From Microvelia longipes (Eukaryota > Arthropoda > Insecta > Hemiptera > Veliidae), in contig JACMZG010001870.1 of the NCBI GenBank assembly GCA_018340805.1, forward strand, positions 21,333,745 to 21,397,744: a stretch of 64,000 bases of DNA, in the 5' to 3' direction. Position numbers and translations under genes: made by a program. Below the pieces are notes generated by a model, which was not told the origin of the DNA, made no database searches, and saw only the letters and a list, made by a program, of their open reading frames with translations. Every line of letters starts with the position of its first letter. Position 1 is the stretch's first letter. Positions 13,265 to 23,660 of this stretch are shown piece by piece.

Positions 13265-14166
13265 TACATTGTGTCCCTGGATGGGGTTGCCTGTACGTGT
13301 AAATGACAAAAAATTTTATTTTTCGAAAAAAGTCATTCTTGATAAAAGCTCCTGCGTGTTTTTAAACTTAGATTTTTCGTATTTTTTATTTTTATTTTTA
13401 ACGGTAGACTCAAAAACTGCAATTTTTGAAAAATGGACGAAGAGTAAAGTAGGCTTAATTTTGACTTTTCGAAAAAATTATTCTTCATAAAATTATTCAG
13501 TTTAGTTGTCTTCCTGAGACAATTTTTCCATAAAAAAAATTAAATTAAAAATATTCAAAATTCACCCCTCATCCAAATTTTGGAAAAATTAAAAGTTGTT
13601 TAATCTAGATAAATGATACATTGTTTTAAAGGTCTTGACTAGTGGAACAAAAATGGTAGTATTGTAAACTTCGATTTAAGTACACTAACTGAGATATTTT
13701 AATAAAACGGAAAAGTGTTTATTTGTTATTGTTTTTATTATTTTTGATTGTTTTTTTAGTTAAGTAAAATGAACACTTTCCCGTTGTTACTTAAATCGAA
13801 GTTTACAATACTAGCATTTTTGTTAGACCTTTAAAACGATCTATCATTTATCCTGATTGAATAACTTTTAATTTTTCCAAAATTTAGGTGATGGGGTAAA
13901 ATGGGCGAAACATTGTCTCAGAAGGACCATTAACAATTTTATGAAGAATACTTTTTTTTTGAAAAGTCAAAATTAAGCCTACTTTACTCTCAGTCTATTT
14001 TTCAAAAATTGCAGTTTTGAGTCTACCGTTAAAAATAAAAATAAAAAATATGAAAAATCTTAGTTTAAAAACATGCAGGAGCTTTTATCAAGAATGACTT
14101 TTTTTCGAAAAATGTTTTTTTTTGTCATTTACACGTATAGGCAACCCCATCCGGGGACACACTGTA
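13265..14166. mobile_element. Near-palindromic mariner-type element (898 bp)
   Basis: The entire element is a long imperfect palindrome. The left end (13267) reads CATTGTGTCCCTGGATGGGG and the right end, read inward from 14164, reads CAGTGTGTCCCCGGATGGGG. It is flanked by TA at 13265-13266 and 14165-14166. Pairing continues inward through AAATGACAAAAA, AATGACTTTTTTCGAAAA, the ACTCAAAACTGCAATTTTTG block and a TCGAAGTTTACAATACTA block around 13660-13820, with many mismatches and small indels. The TA duplication and CAGTG-like ends fit a Tc1/mariner-derived non-autonomous foldback. The 73-codon frame at 13269-13490 lies in one arm and is not a gene. Confidence 0.85.
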
Positions 14167-15359
14167 TTTTTGAAGAAAATTGCGTGAACTACTTAAGTGA
14201 ATGTTTTAATATGTTGGTTTGGATTACTTAGAGTTTTCTCTAGAACACGATTTTTTTAATGTTAAAATCGTTATGTTTTACCATTTACTAATACAATTGT
14301 TCTTATCTATTTTATATATTAATTTAATACATATTTTGTGACTTATTTATTAAACATACTCTGAAACGTTGAATAACGTGAAATCTAAAGCATCGAATAA
14401 TCTTAAAATTTGCAAACATCTTCTGGATAACACAAAAACACTAAAATAAAGTTAAAATCAAAATACATGACATAACTATTAAACACGGAACATAATTTAG
14501 AATATAGGACAGAAATCTTACCAAAATCAGTCAAAAAATTGACTCTTTTATGATTTATTGCATGTTTAAAATTTTTATAAAAATCTTATAAATAACTATT
14601 ATAAATTTGCATCACTCAGGTAGGATTATTAATTAAATATAATATTGTTATGTATTATGTTTAAACCTGTAATCATTGGGATTTTAAAACACCGATTAAT
14701 ATTCGCATTCGTAACAAGGTTAATCCTTGATCAGAACAACGGGTCACCAGTGTCATGGTCACCTTAATTTTATTAATCATTTTACTAATATCACGAAATG
14801 TTAATTAAAAAGTCAGAGAATAAATGTATTAAATTTGTTAGCAACTTAGATATCTTTTATCTTTTGAGGTTAAAAAAACTATTTTGTTTAGAAAATGTAA
14901 AAACACTTCAACAAGTTATAATTTTAATTTGCAACTTAAGATTGAATTTTAAAAATTGATCCAGATTTTAAATTATGATTTTGTTTTAAACATTTTTCAA
15001 TATTTTCTTATATTCAATATTTTTTAAATTCAATTTACAACTTAAGCCTGAGAGATCATTTTCGTATTTTCTTATTACCTTTTCATGGTTTCATATGCAC
15101 ATTACTGGTTTCTGCTTTCTTTTTAATCACCTTTAATAAATGTAAATGACCAATTTATAATCATTATTATTATATTTATTTATTTTTCCCTACTTCTTTT
15201 ATTTATCAGAATAATTATAATTACTAAATTCTTTAAATAGTTTCATTTAGTTATAATCTAAAATTTTAATTTTAATTTAATTTTATTTTTATTTTAATTT
15301 TATTTTTTTAAGCTAATTTACTTATTCTTTTTTAAATTCAAGTTTATTATTTTTTGCTG
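14167..15359. other. Gene-free AT-rich stretch
   Basis: I see no gene, RNA or repeat boundary. The stretch ends in T-rich low-complexity DNA at about 15240-15350. Confidence 0.5.
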
Positions 15360-15660
15360 CAAAAAAAGACCACTCTAAGTCGAAAAAACCGTGGAAAATA
15401 ACAATACCAAGGTGTCGTTTTCGATGTTTTAGGGGGGGGGGGGGGTTGAATTTAATAAAACGGTCCGAAAGCGATATAAATACTCAAAGCAAGAGTTCCC
15501 GGGTTCGAATCTTGGTACCGGCGCTAATTTACTATCGCATTTTTTACAGTATTTAAGTTAATTACTTTAAAATAATTCTGACGTGGAGGATTTTCTTTTT
15601 TTTTCGAAATTTTCAAAGAAAATGCGCTAAAAATGTTATATAAGGTGACCTTTAAATGAG
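15360..15660 (+). repeat. Partial copy of tRNA-like repeat G joined to foldback family F
   Basis: A segment from about 15370 matches, unit for unit, the reverse complement of 55560-55915. It carries GACCACTCTAAGTCGAAAAA, GGTGTCGTTTTCGATGTTTT, a 14-G run at 15432-15445 and a tRNA-like B box (GGGTTCGAATCTTGG, about 15493-15507). After 15560 an AATTCTGACGTGGAGG block resembles the outer end of the foldback family whose best copy is 54838-55544. A box A is hard to place because the G run has eroded that side. Confidence 0.55.
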
Positions 15661-16080
15661 TGCAAAAATATATTTAAATTATATTGCCCTCGTGGATTAT
15701 ATATATATTATAAGGATAAAAATAAAAGTCTATCCACAAATAAATTTTAACCAATTCAATTATGACAAAACCGGCTTTCAGCCTAATACAGGTCATCCTC
15801 AGATCCTACACAACAAGAGGACGATAAAATTAATAAACTCGAAGAACAACAAAAACAAAAAATTAAATAAAACAATTACAAAAAAGTACTCCCATACTTC
15901 GAAGTACCATTTGCTTAGTTTCCGTACTAACAAGTTTGCCAATTATGGAGACATCATAACCATTTTCGTTTGCATTGTATTAAATAGTAGACAATTCGAT
16001 ACCGTACGCATCAGTTCCAAGAGGACTAAACAAGCCGATAAACCATTGATCAAAGCCTTGATTTTCTGGATCTGACTCTA
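15656..16080 (+). other. Unrecognised 139-codon open frame, probably non-coding
   Basis: This is the longest ATG-initiated open frame in the upstream half, yet its product is a lysine-, asparagine- and isoleucine-rich AT-composition sequence with no domain, signal peptide or membrane pattern. It overlaps dispersed repeat sequence: GTCTATCCACAAATA is shared with 12396. On the minus strand, 15765-15802 carries a CTGAGGATGACC...GAAAGCCGG hairpin of the kind common near the ends of some retroelements. I consider it transposon-derived non-coding DNA. Confidence 0.3.
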
Positions 16081-17254
16081 GCCAGATCTAACGATACTCT
16101 ACAATATAAGATTTATCGGAAGCTTCCTGCTACAGATACAGTCAATAATGCCCGTTCATGTCATTCATTTTGTAGTTCCTTGTATTCTTTTGTGGTTTTT
16201 TAAAGACGTTGGAGTCTAGCCCGCTGCTTTTGACAAATTAAATCACTATTTGATTTATACATTACTGCTGATTTATTCATTGCTGCTATATGACAAGCTA
16301 GAGCAGTCTAGTCTCGAGCTCAGTCGCAGCTGTCGATCAAGCCAGCAGTTTTAGTTTTTATCGAATTCGATATGATCTGCTTGTGGTAGATTACACTTTT
16401 GCTCTTTATCAAGGCGCAAATTTCTTTACCATTTTATTTTTAAATAAATGTAGATGCATAAAAAGTATCCTAGCTTGCCTATCGCCCTAAATGTGTGTTG
16501 GTTTTTGTTTCTATTATTTCCTGTTAAGGTGGAAATATTTTTACGTATTGTATTATAATTATAAGTTCGCTTTTATTTTACCTTTAAGCAAACTAAATTT
16601 ATACACTTTAAAAAAGATCGAATCAATAAAGTACACACTACAACTTTTTATCATCGTTAAGGATTTAATAGACGGTAAAATAAAAATAAAATGTATCTAA
16701 CGAAGAAAATATGTGACCCTGATGTCACTATGACCCAGCTTGTAATTAACGATATTGTGAACACTTGTCAATCAATCTGCATTTTAAACGTGTCTTAGTT
16801 AAGACTTATTTCTGGTTTATGAAGTTTGAAATACATTTAGAAATGACATGTATGAGTTTTTGTCCTTGTGTTCTCTTCCGTGTTAACATAGGAATGTTGA
16901 GATAGATTTTTAAAGCGTACTTTTAAGTTTGTGTTCTTATTTATCCTAATAATTAGTATTTTTATTTTTTTATTGTTCTAGTTAAATTATGAACAGAATT
17001 TATTTTTTAAGGTTATGTCGTTTTTTAAGTATCATTTCTATATTTATTTATTATTATTAAATATTATTATATATTAAATTATTTTATTTAAGTGTCATTC
17101 ATTATATTGAAGTTATTTTATACTTAGTCTTAGCAGCAATGAATTTTTTTTAGAAAAGACTATGGAGATTCGTGCCCCTGGAACTGAATTAACACTTCTA
17201 GTAAAGACCGCGTTGTCAAGGAAATTAAATGTTTTTAAGTATCGTAATCATTAT
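16081..17254. other. Gene-free stretch
   Basis: Nothing is supported here. The somewhat GC-richer part at 16080-16400 looks like retroelement UTR debris but matches no other copy in the window. The 69-codon frame at 16491-16700 is AT-background. Confidence 0.45.
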
Positions 17255-17419
17255 TATAATACGACACTCAGCTAAAATCAGTTGACAGCGTGGGAAAATG
17301 AGGGAGCCAATGAGGTTAGTCCTGGATGTTAAACCACGCACTCATCAGGGCAACCTTATTAGTTCCTCAACACTGTTTTCCCGCACTGTCAACCGATTTC
17401 AGCCGTGTGTCGTACTATT
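17255..17419. mobile_element. TA-flanked MITE, copy 3 (short, 161 bp)
   Basis: The ends match copies 1 and 2: TAATACGACACTCAGCTAAA at 17257 and the inverted counterpart ending at 17417 in GTCGTACTA. Each end continues into a TTGACAG/CTGTCAA block. The left flank is TA (17255-17256). The right flank is TT, one base off a TA duplication. The interior is a short imperfect palindrome, unrelated to the longer copies beyond the termini. It is a deletion derivative of the same family. Confidence 0.8.
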
Positions 17420-17512
17420 GAAACATCTTCAGGAACATCGGTTGTAACCGATGTTCCTATTTTGAACGTCCCATTTTGAAATTTGTCGAGTGAACGACAA
17501 ATGTTTCACTAT
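17418..17512. repeat. Compact cruciform-forming sequence
   Basis: Two perfect hairpins sit inside a third stem. The first has 13-bp arms at 17431-17443 and 17446-17458 (AGGAACATCGGTT) with a 2-nt centre. The second has 8-bp arms at 17481-17488 and 17495-17502 (ATTTGTCG). An outer TGAAAC/GTTTCA pair lies at 17419-17424 and 17503-17508. It abuts the MITE at 17417. It could be part of another mobile element or a structured RNA segment. No family is recognised. Confidence 0.5.
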
Positions 17513-17689
17513 GTTTTGTACCTCTGAATATTTTTTAAACAATTGAAATGTTTAAAACGTTGAAATGTTTTTAACGTATTTATCACGTTGAGATCTTTAA
17601 TATCGAAATATTTTGAACTTATTAATTTTTAATAATTAATACTTGATTAATTTTTTAATTAATGAATATATTTGTCTTTCGTACTCTTT

Positions 17690-18050
17690 TTATTTATATA
17701 GTATATTTCTCAGAAAACTATTGTGTTTGTACTAAAAACCCGTAATCGAAATTTCAACTGAATTATACATTTCAGGTGATTTTAAGATCTCCTGAGTGGT
17801 GGACCAACTTGTCTGTGTGTGTGTGTCTTTTATCATCGTAACATTTATCACGATGAGTGACCTCTGGGATTAAAATTAATTTATCTTGTCTAAGTACGAG
17901 CAAAGTAAGTCCGAAGATAATAAATTATAAATTAGGTATTTATTATTGTCGAAGGTCGAGGAGAGTGCGTCCTAAGACGTGATGATGAGCGTAGCGAATC
18001 CGATAATGTGAGGAAAATATTTGAGGTATTACAATCTTTCGCTATTACAA
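17690..18050 (+). repeat. Degenerate copy of 5S-related repeat S
   Basis: The order of blocks matches the long S copies at 27991 and 33221: AAACTATTGTGTTTGTA head, TTTCAGGTGATTTTAAGATC, a TGTGTGTGT run, TATCATCGTAACA, then the tail GATGAGCGTAGCGAATCCGA. Only the last part of the 5S-like segment remains (about 17851-17872). Confidence 0.6.
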
Positions 18051-19084
18051 TTTTCCCCAACTATCTGTAAACTATAAGGTTATAGTCTTTCAACTTAATA
18101 AAAGATCTTTAATCTTTAAATATATTATGTAGTGTAGTTTATACTTATAACAATAGTACCTATAACTATTATTTTAACAATATTAACACATTAACATAAT
18201 TATATTTAAGATACTTAATTTAGCAATAAATTTAATTTATCAAAATTCTTTCCAAATATGGATAAAACTAATTTAAATCGAATTAATTTTTAATACACTC
18301 TTAAAAAGTATTGGTGGACATAATAATTCCTTAAGAAGAATTAAGTGATAAAACGAGTGAAAGTATAGATACCAGGAAAGGTATTACGAGTCGTGTTACG
18401 TTACTCATCGGGATCACTAAACCATAAACTCAATACCTCGCTAAATGAATTAACCGCTTCATCTGGATTCATTGGTACTTTTTTGTACTCTCGTTTTTCA
18501 CCTGTGTGCGCGCTGGTTTTACAATCTGACTTAACTGTGACTTGATTTCTAAAATAACTTGATTTTTAATTTTTTTTTAATAAAAATACCTTTCATTTTC
18601 TTATTTTGGCTGTGCTTAACTTTTGAAGTAATATTATTTATTAGTTTTTTTATTACGTTTAAAAAAAAAATGGGCTGCATAACTAGACCTTACGTCTGAT
18701 TTTTGTTAACATTAGGAAATAAATACTTCAGTTCTGCAATATTTTTAACAAAATTTGGATCATCTTTTAGATTTATTTATTGTTAATCTAATTTTTTAGT
18801 TGTCGTTATAGTATGAATTATATTTTAAGTGTTTATTCATTCATATATTGTTCACTGCTGTCTTGTTATTAGTTAATATTGTATTTTGTTCTTTTGCGTG
18901 TTTTATTAAATATTTTTGTACTTATGTTTTTAGACTTTCCTGGAAATAATCCAAATGGTCTGATATATACAGTTCCTGTTTTTTAAAAATATTTTAGAAT
19001 CGAAGACGTTTTTCCTTAATAGTAGTTATGAAATTCTACAAAAAAGAGCTTTCTCTCCTTACAAGTCTAATTTTTGTGGACAGT
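18051..19084. other. Gene-free stretch
   Basis: AT-rich DNA without a recognisable gene. A slightly GC-richer part at 18370-18540 has no coding signature. Confidence 0.45.
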
Positions 19085-19285
19085 TTCAATTCTCTAGCAT
19101 TTATGAAATGCAATTTATGACTAGCATGTATGAAACTGACACTCAGCTACTAACATTAACACATAGACACACATAATATGATTAAATCCTCTCAGAACGT
19201 CTAAGCTGATAATTATGACAAAACCTGAATTTCGAAGTGTGAATACAATACTTCTGTTATATACCTACGGTATTAGGTGAGAAAC
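19085..19285 (-). repeat. Fragment of 5S-related repeat S (head part)
   Basis: Reverse-oriented head: TATACCTACGGTATTAGGTG near 19260 corresponds to the head of the long copies. It is followed inward by the characteristic AATACAATACTT, CTGAATTTCG and ACACATAGACACACATAA blocks and TCTCTAGCATTTAT. The 5S-like tail is missing. Confidence 0.55.
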
Positions 19286-21185
19286 AGTAACAACTTATTT
19301 TATGAGAAAATGGTTACAACTCATCTTTATCGGCGGTATTAAAAAAAATAAATCCAATGTGCAGTTCATCTTTTAATAATAAAAGTATGAAAAGTCTCTC
19401 CTCTTATGAAATAAAAAAGCAGAGCAACAGACTATCATCAGACGGTTTATCGTGAAGCATTTGCTAAACTGAACAACAGAACATTAGACGGCTCTAGTCC
19501 CAGTGTTGAGACCTGGCTCCCCTCACAAGAGGTTTTAAGGTTTAAAGATCTAAGTTCTTAAAAGCGACCTGACAAGACCAAGGATGTCTACGTTCTTGAT
19601 GTTCTCTTGGAAATTAAAAAACTGACGTGGATCGGTAACTATTTAGTAGAACCAGACGAGATCATAGGCAGCTTTCTTCACCTTCTGGTGTTCTGTTTAG
19701 CTTATGCATCATTATATATATAGATTGACAGTTGCTATGCCTTATTTTTATATTTGAGGAGAGTTTTCATTTTTATATTTATTATATATGTAATTTAGTT
19801 TAATTAGAACATTTTATTTAATAACTTATCTGAAATTCAAGATATTATTTTTTTAAATCACAAATAAAATAATATTAACCTGAACAACAACTGTTAAGTA
19901 GTTAACAACTGTATGTAGTTTGTGTAACACGAATATAGAATATTCTATTTAACTAGAAATATATCGTTTCTTTCATGTCAATAAGTATTATACATGAACC
20001 ATGTTTCATGATGAATGTTGTTGTGTTTCAAACCCTTTTTTCTATATTCTCATTTTTTTATTAGAATAAATAAAAAACAACGTGACATTGTTTTTGTTTC
20101 AGGTATGCTTTCATAATGAAACAACACACTTTGTATTGCGTGAGTCTGTCTTTTTTTATTCCTCTAATAAAACTAAGCATCTGGTTGGTTAAATTTTAAA
20201 GATTGCCTGTCTAATTTGGGGTTAAAACGTATAAATATGCCCTATTTAAAGCTTGATAATTTGATAAATATTTTGCTTTAAATATAACTCTTTTTTAGAA
20301 CACAAGTACTTAGTGTTTGTAGAAAAACGAAATACTTCTTTGTTCTTTTTTGAAAAAAACTATAATTTTAACAAAATTAAAAATTGCCCGATAAATTAAC
20401 ATTACTGTTTTAAATTAAATGTGATGAATGTGAATTAAAGAGATAGACAAAAAATACGTCGAAACTCCAATGTCTATAGATCAAATAGATTTCTATTGGT
20501 TAAAAGACATGTTTATAAATCAAAAATGAAGCTAATTTTAGCTCTAGCAAGGTTACGTGCTTTGCTTCATTGCAAATATCGGGCGGTGTAGGAATTTTAA
20601 TTTACTGGCATCACGTAACGATGAGTGGCTCTATCTATAATTATTCTATTTAAATGGTTAATTACCTCCTTTTCCGATGTATTCAACTCTAATGGCTTTA
20701 AAATCGATATAATCTGCTTAAACAGTAATTAATATGATTAATAGAAAGGTAAACTGAAGTTGAAATAAGTGTCTAGATATGTTAATTTGCTCTTATCAAA
20801 TGACACGTGAATCAAAATTCCTCTATGATTTTATGAAATCAGATTTTATGACCAGATTTTAAAACAAATATTTTCGAAGTTTTCTTATCTTCTAACAAAA
20901 CATAATTAAAGGAATATGGCTTTCAAACTGACGATAAGCTATTTTGTTGAGCTATCAAAAATTTAATAGCACGACATCGCCTCTCTTTTTTATTGCCCAC
21001 CTTCTACTATTGGCTAACTGGAATATCTTAAACAGAGATTTCACCCTAATAATCCGTTTCAGGGTTTTTAATATCTCCGTAGTTTTTTTTATATTCTCTG
21101 AACGCTATGTCATTATTTATTTTAAACTAAAATATCTCGATAACTTTATTAACCACTGATGTAGTTTAGAACTTGTAGTTAAACT
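19286..21185. other. Gene-free stretch
   Basis: No exon is supported. The candidate recursive splice site at 20102 lies here. A 71-codon frame at 20944-21159 is hydrophobic AT-background. Confidence 0.45.
20075..20115 (+). other. Candidate recursive splice site 2 (junction 20102/20103)
   Basis: ATTGTTTTTGTTTCAG is directly followed by GTATGC. The polypyrimidine tract and CAG are strong and the donor is moderate. It is on the same strand as the IRSp53-like exon and roughly midway between site 1 and the exon. Confidence 0.4.
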
Positions 21186-21440
21186 TATAACAGTGATATT
21201 AGTAAGAGTGGTGAGGTCAAGCCTAGTGAACTGTAACATAATGGTACTGTCAAGCCTCAGAATAGTGGCATAATGGTACTTTCAATCCTCAGAACAGTAA
21301 GATAATTTTACCGTCAAGCCTCAGAACAGTGACATGATGGTATTGTCAAGCTTCAGAACAGTAGCATAATGGTACTGTCAATCTTAATAACAGTAACATA
21401 ACGGTACCATCAAGCCTTAGTACAATGACATAATGATTCA
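21186..21440. repeat. 32-bp minisatellite, about 8 copies
   Basis: The approximate unit is AACAGTAACATAATGGTACT followed by GTCAAGCCTCAG. About eight diverged copies run head to tail. Copies differ by several substitutions and the array is not in an open frame. Confidence 0.8.
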
Positions 21441-22780
21441 AATTTTTTGTTTTAAAATACTATCGAGTTTTTCATTTTCTAATATGTAATCAGTTCTTTT
21501 CTCTGAATACCCTGTTGTTTAAGTAAATATTCGTACTCTATTCCTTAAATTAGATTTCTGATTGATCTGCTATAATAATATTATCTATTACAAAAATGCT
21601 GAAAATATTACTGTAGAAAAAATACTTTTTCCCTACATTTCCTGGTTTAGCTAGAAATTTATCCCTTTGTTTACTAGGAAATGCACACTTAGTATAATCA
21701 CTTAAGTTTTTAAATAAAATTAAGCGTATAAACAAATATCGTGAGAATAGTTCACGTGTAATAGAGTCAGTTACTCGGTACATAGATTGTAAATACGTGT
21801 TATGTAATACTGTAATTGTAGTTTGTGAATAATGGTTTAAATAGAAGATTATTCTTTTATACAAATATTAATTGTACAAGATGTATTCGAACTCTTCTAT
21901 AACTAAACGTTACATGTATTAGTTTTAACGTCTCAGCCAATTTCTGAAATGTAATATTAGGTTTCAAAAATTAGTAATAAATAGTATTGTAACCCAAATT
22001 TTTATATGATCCATATTATTTTTAGCTTTTATATTAACCTCCTCAAGGGGAACAAAAAATTACCTATAGTATAAACCCCAAACCGTTTTCCCACAAGATC
22101 AAATGTAATATTAAAAAAAAAATATGGAACTCGCATCATAAAATCGTTAATAGCTCTTAAACTGTTTAAGCTAGAAAAATCAAATTGGTTTCGTTAGAAA
22201 GCTGAGTAAATTTTCTAAGGAACGAACCATTATATCAAATATCATATGTCCAATATTTTAGAACTGCTGTCCGAAAATTTGATAAGATTTTTGATTTGAT
22301 TAAATCAACGATAATCTTAAAACAAAAATATTTGTTTTTAGAAAAATTAAATTTTTGGAATTTTTATGGTAGGGCATGAGAGGAAGTAAGAGATGAGTAA
22401 AAGTTTAAACATGAACGGAAAAAACTTCTCTTATCATTGCCGTTTAAGAAAATTCAAACATTTTTATACATTCAATGGTCAAAATTTTAAGCTAGTGTTG
22501 CTAGAAGTTAGAAAAACTGATAATTTTTGACATTTTTGCATATCTCCACAATGTTTATTACATGGAACACAAAATAATTAAAAATCTCTGAAACTGGGAG
22601 AAAGAAGGGTTTTAGAGAAAAATGTATAAGAGTAAAATATGTTTATTTTACCCCCTAGAGTCTAAAAATCTCACTATTTGTTCACTTTCGAAAAAATATT
22701 TTGTTAAAGTAACACATTGTTTTCAGTTTCATACTACGAAAAAAATTATCAGTTATTTCAACTTGAAACCTAGCACGATT
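21441..22780. other. Gene-free stretch
   Basis: Nothing is supported. The 104-codon minus-strand frame at 21550-21864 has no domain and AT-background composition. Confidence 0.45.
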
Positions 22781-22784
22781 GTTC

Positions 22785-23092
22785 TTTTTTTATGTCTGCA
22801 AGCGTGCCGAATTTCAAGTCTATAAAAATATCTTTCCATGTTTCATAAATTTTGAAATTTCTGAGTCATTATTAGCGGTTATTGTCACAACTAGGCCAAA
22901 AGATGAATTTTAAACCAAGTTTCAACCCTAGCATAAACACACTGAGACCTACGATAATAATAGATACACACACAACTACGAAAACCACTCAGGAGGTCTT
23001 AAAAACATCTGAAACTGATAATACTGGTAAAATCCCCGTTTCGGATTTTTCGGACAAATTTTTCCTAGCTCATGTTTTAAGTTTTCCTTAGG
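22785..23092 (-). repeat. Fragment of 5S-related repeat S
   Basis: Reverse-oriented: the head (TTTTTCCTAGCTCATGTTTT near 23058), then AACCACTCAGGAGGTCTTAAAA and GATACACACACAACTACGAA, then TGAGTCATTATTAGC and a GCGTGCCGAATTTCAAG block. These match the same order in the copy at 26030-27090. No 5S-like segment was found downstream of it. A 69-codon frame inside it is not a gene. Confidence 0.6.
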
Positions 23093-23194
23093 TTAAGCCT
23101 GGGGAGGAAACTCACTAGACTGGTCGAGGGAGACAAACTTGTCAAGGAACTTTTTAGCTCCTAAGGCTTTGTCGAGGAAGAGACTTCCTTCCCT

Positions 23195-23225
23195 GTTGCG
23201 TATTAAAGTTTATGTAATACGCAAC
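23195..23225. repeat. 11-bp perfect hairpin
   Basis: GTTGCGTATTA at 23195-23205 pairs with TAATACGCAAC at 23215-23225 across a 9-nt loop. It lies between an S fragment and an F foldback copy, and may be the junction between them. Confidence 0.5.
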
Positions 23226-23235
23226 ATTAAAAATT

Positions 23236-23660
23236 CTGACGTGAAGGTCCGCAACCATGCAAAAGTGTTTTCTAATGCGTGGGTTTCTTGCTCAACATTC
23301 ATTTACTAGTTTAAATGTTTGGTTAATGCTTTATAACCTGAGCAGTAGCTTCTCTAGTTGTTACCTCAAGTTTTCCCGGATTATATACAGGAAATGCGTA
23401 TACGTATGCTCCTATCAACACAAAATTATTATCATCCATTTAAAGCCTAGTTTATGCTCATTTTTTAAATGTTTTAAAGCATTTCCTTTGAAAAATCCTA
23501 AAAATCTTGTGTAACAAGTAATGATGCTACTGCTCAGATTATAAAACGCATAAACAAAACATTTAAGCTAGAAATTGACTGTCTTGTGAGAATGGTCCCA
23601 TTACAAGGAAAATTTGCCCAGCTGCAAACCTCCGTACCAGAATCATTTTGTAACACGAAA
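23236..23660. mobile_element. Old copy of foldback family F
   Basis: Diverged inverted arms face each other: AATGCTTTATAACCTGAGCAGTA (about 23325-23348) against CTACTGCTCAGATTATAAAACGCA (about 23528-23552), and GGAAATGCGTA (about 23391) against AAGCATTTCCTTTG (about 23478). The outer end AAATTCTGACGTGAAGGTCC matches the outer end of 54838-55544 (AATTCTGGCGCGGTGGTCCG). It is the same family, much older. Confidence 0.6.

Noticed and set aside
15656..16075. 139-residue hypothetical protein
   Set aside because: Lys/Asn/Ile-rich AT-composition, no domain, and overlap with dispersed repeat sequence shared with about 12400.
17774..17780. TTTCAG|GTGATT as a recursive splice site
   Set aside because: It is part of repeat S, where other copies read TTTCAGGCG or similar, so the match comes from repeat sequence and lacks a good donor.
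21186..21440. CRISPR-like array
   Set aside because: Units are contiguous and diverged with no constant repeat separated by unique spacers. It is a minisatellite in a eukaryotic intron.
21550..21864. 104-residue minus-strand hypothetical protein
   Set aside because: Background composition with no domain, splice context or similarity to known families that I could recognise.
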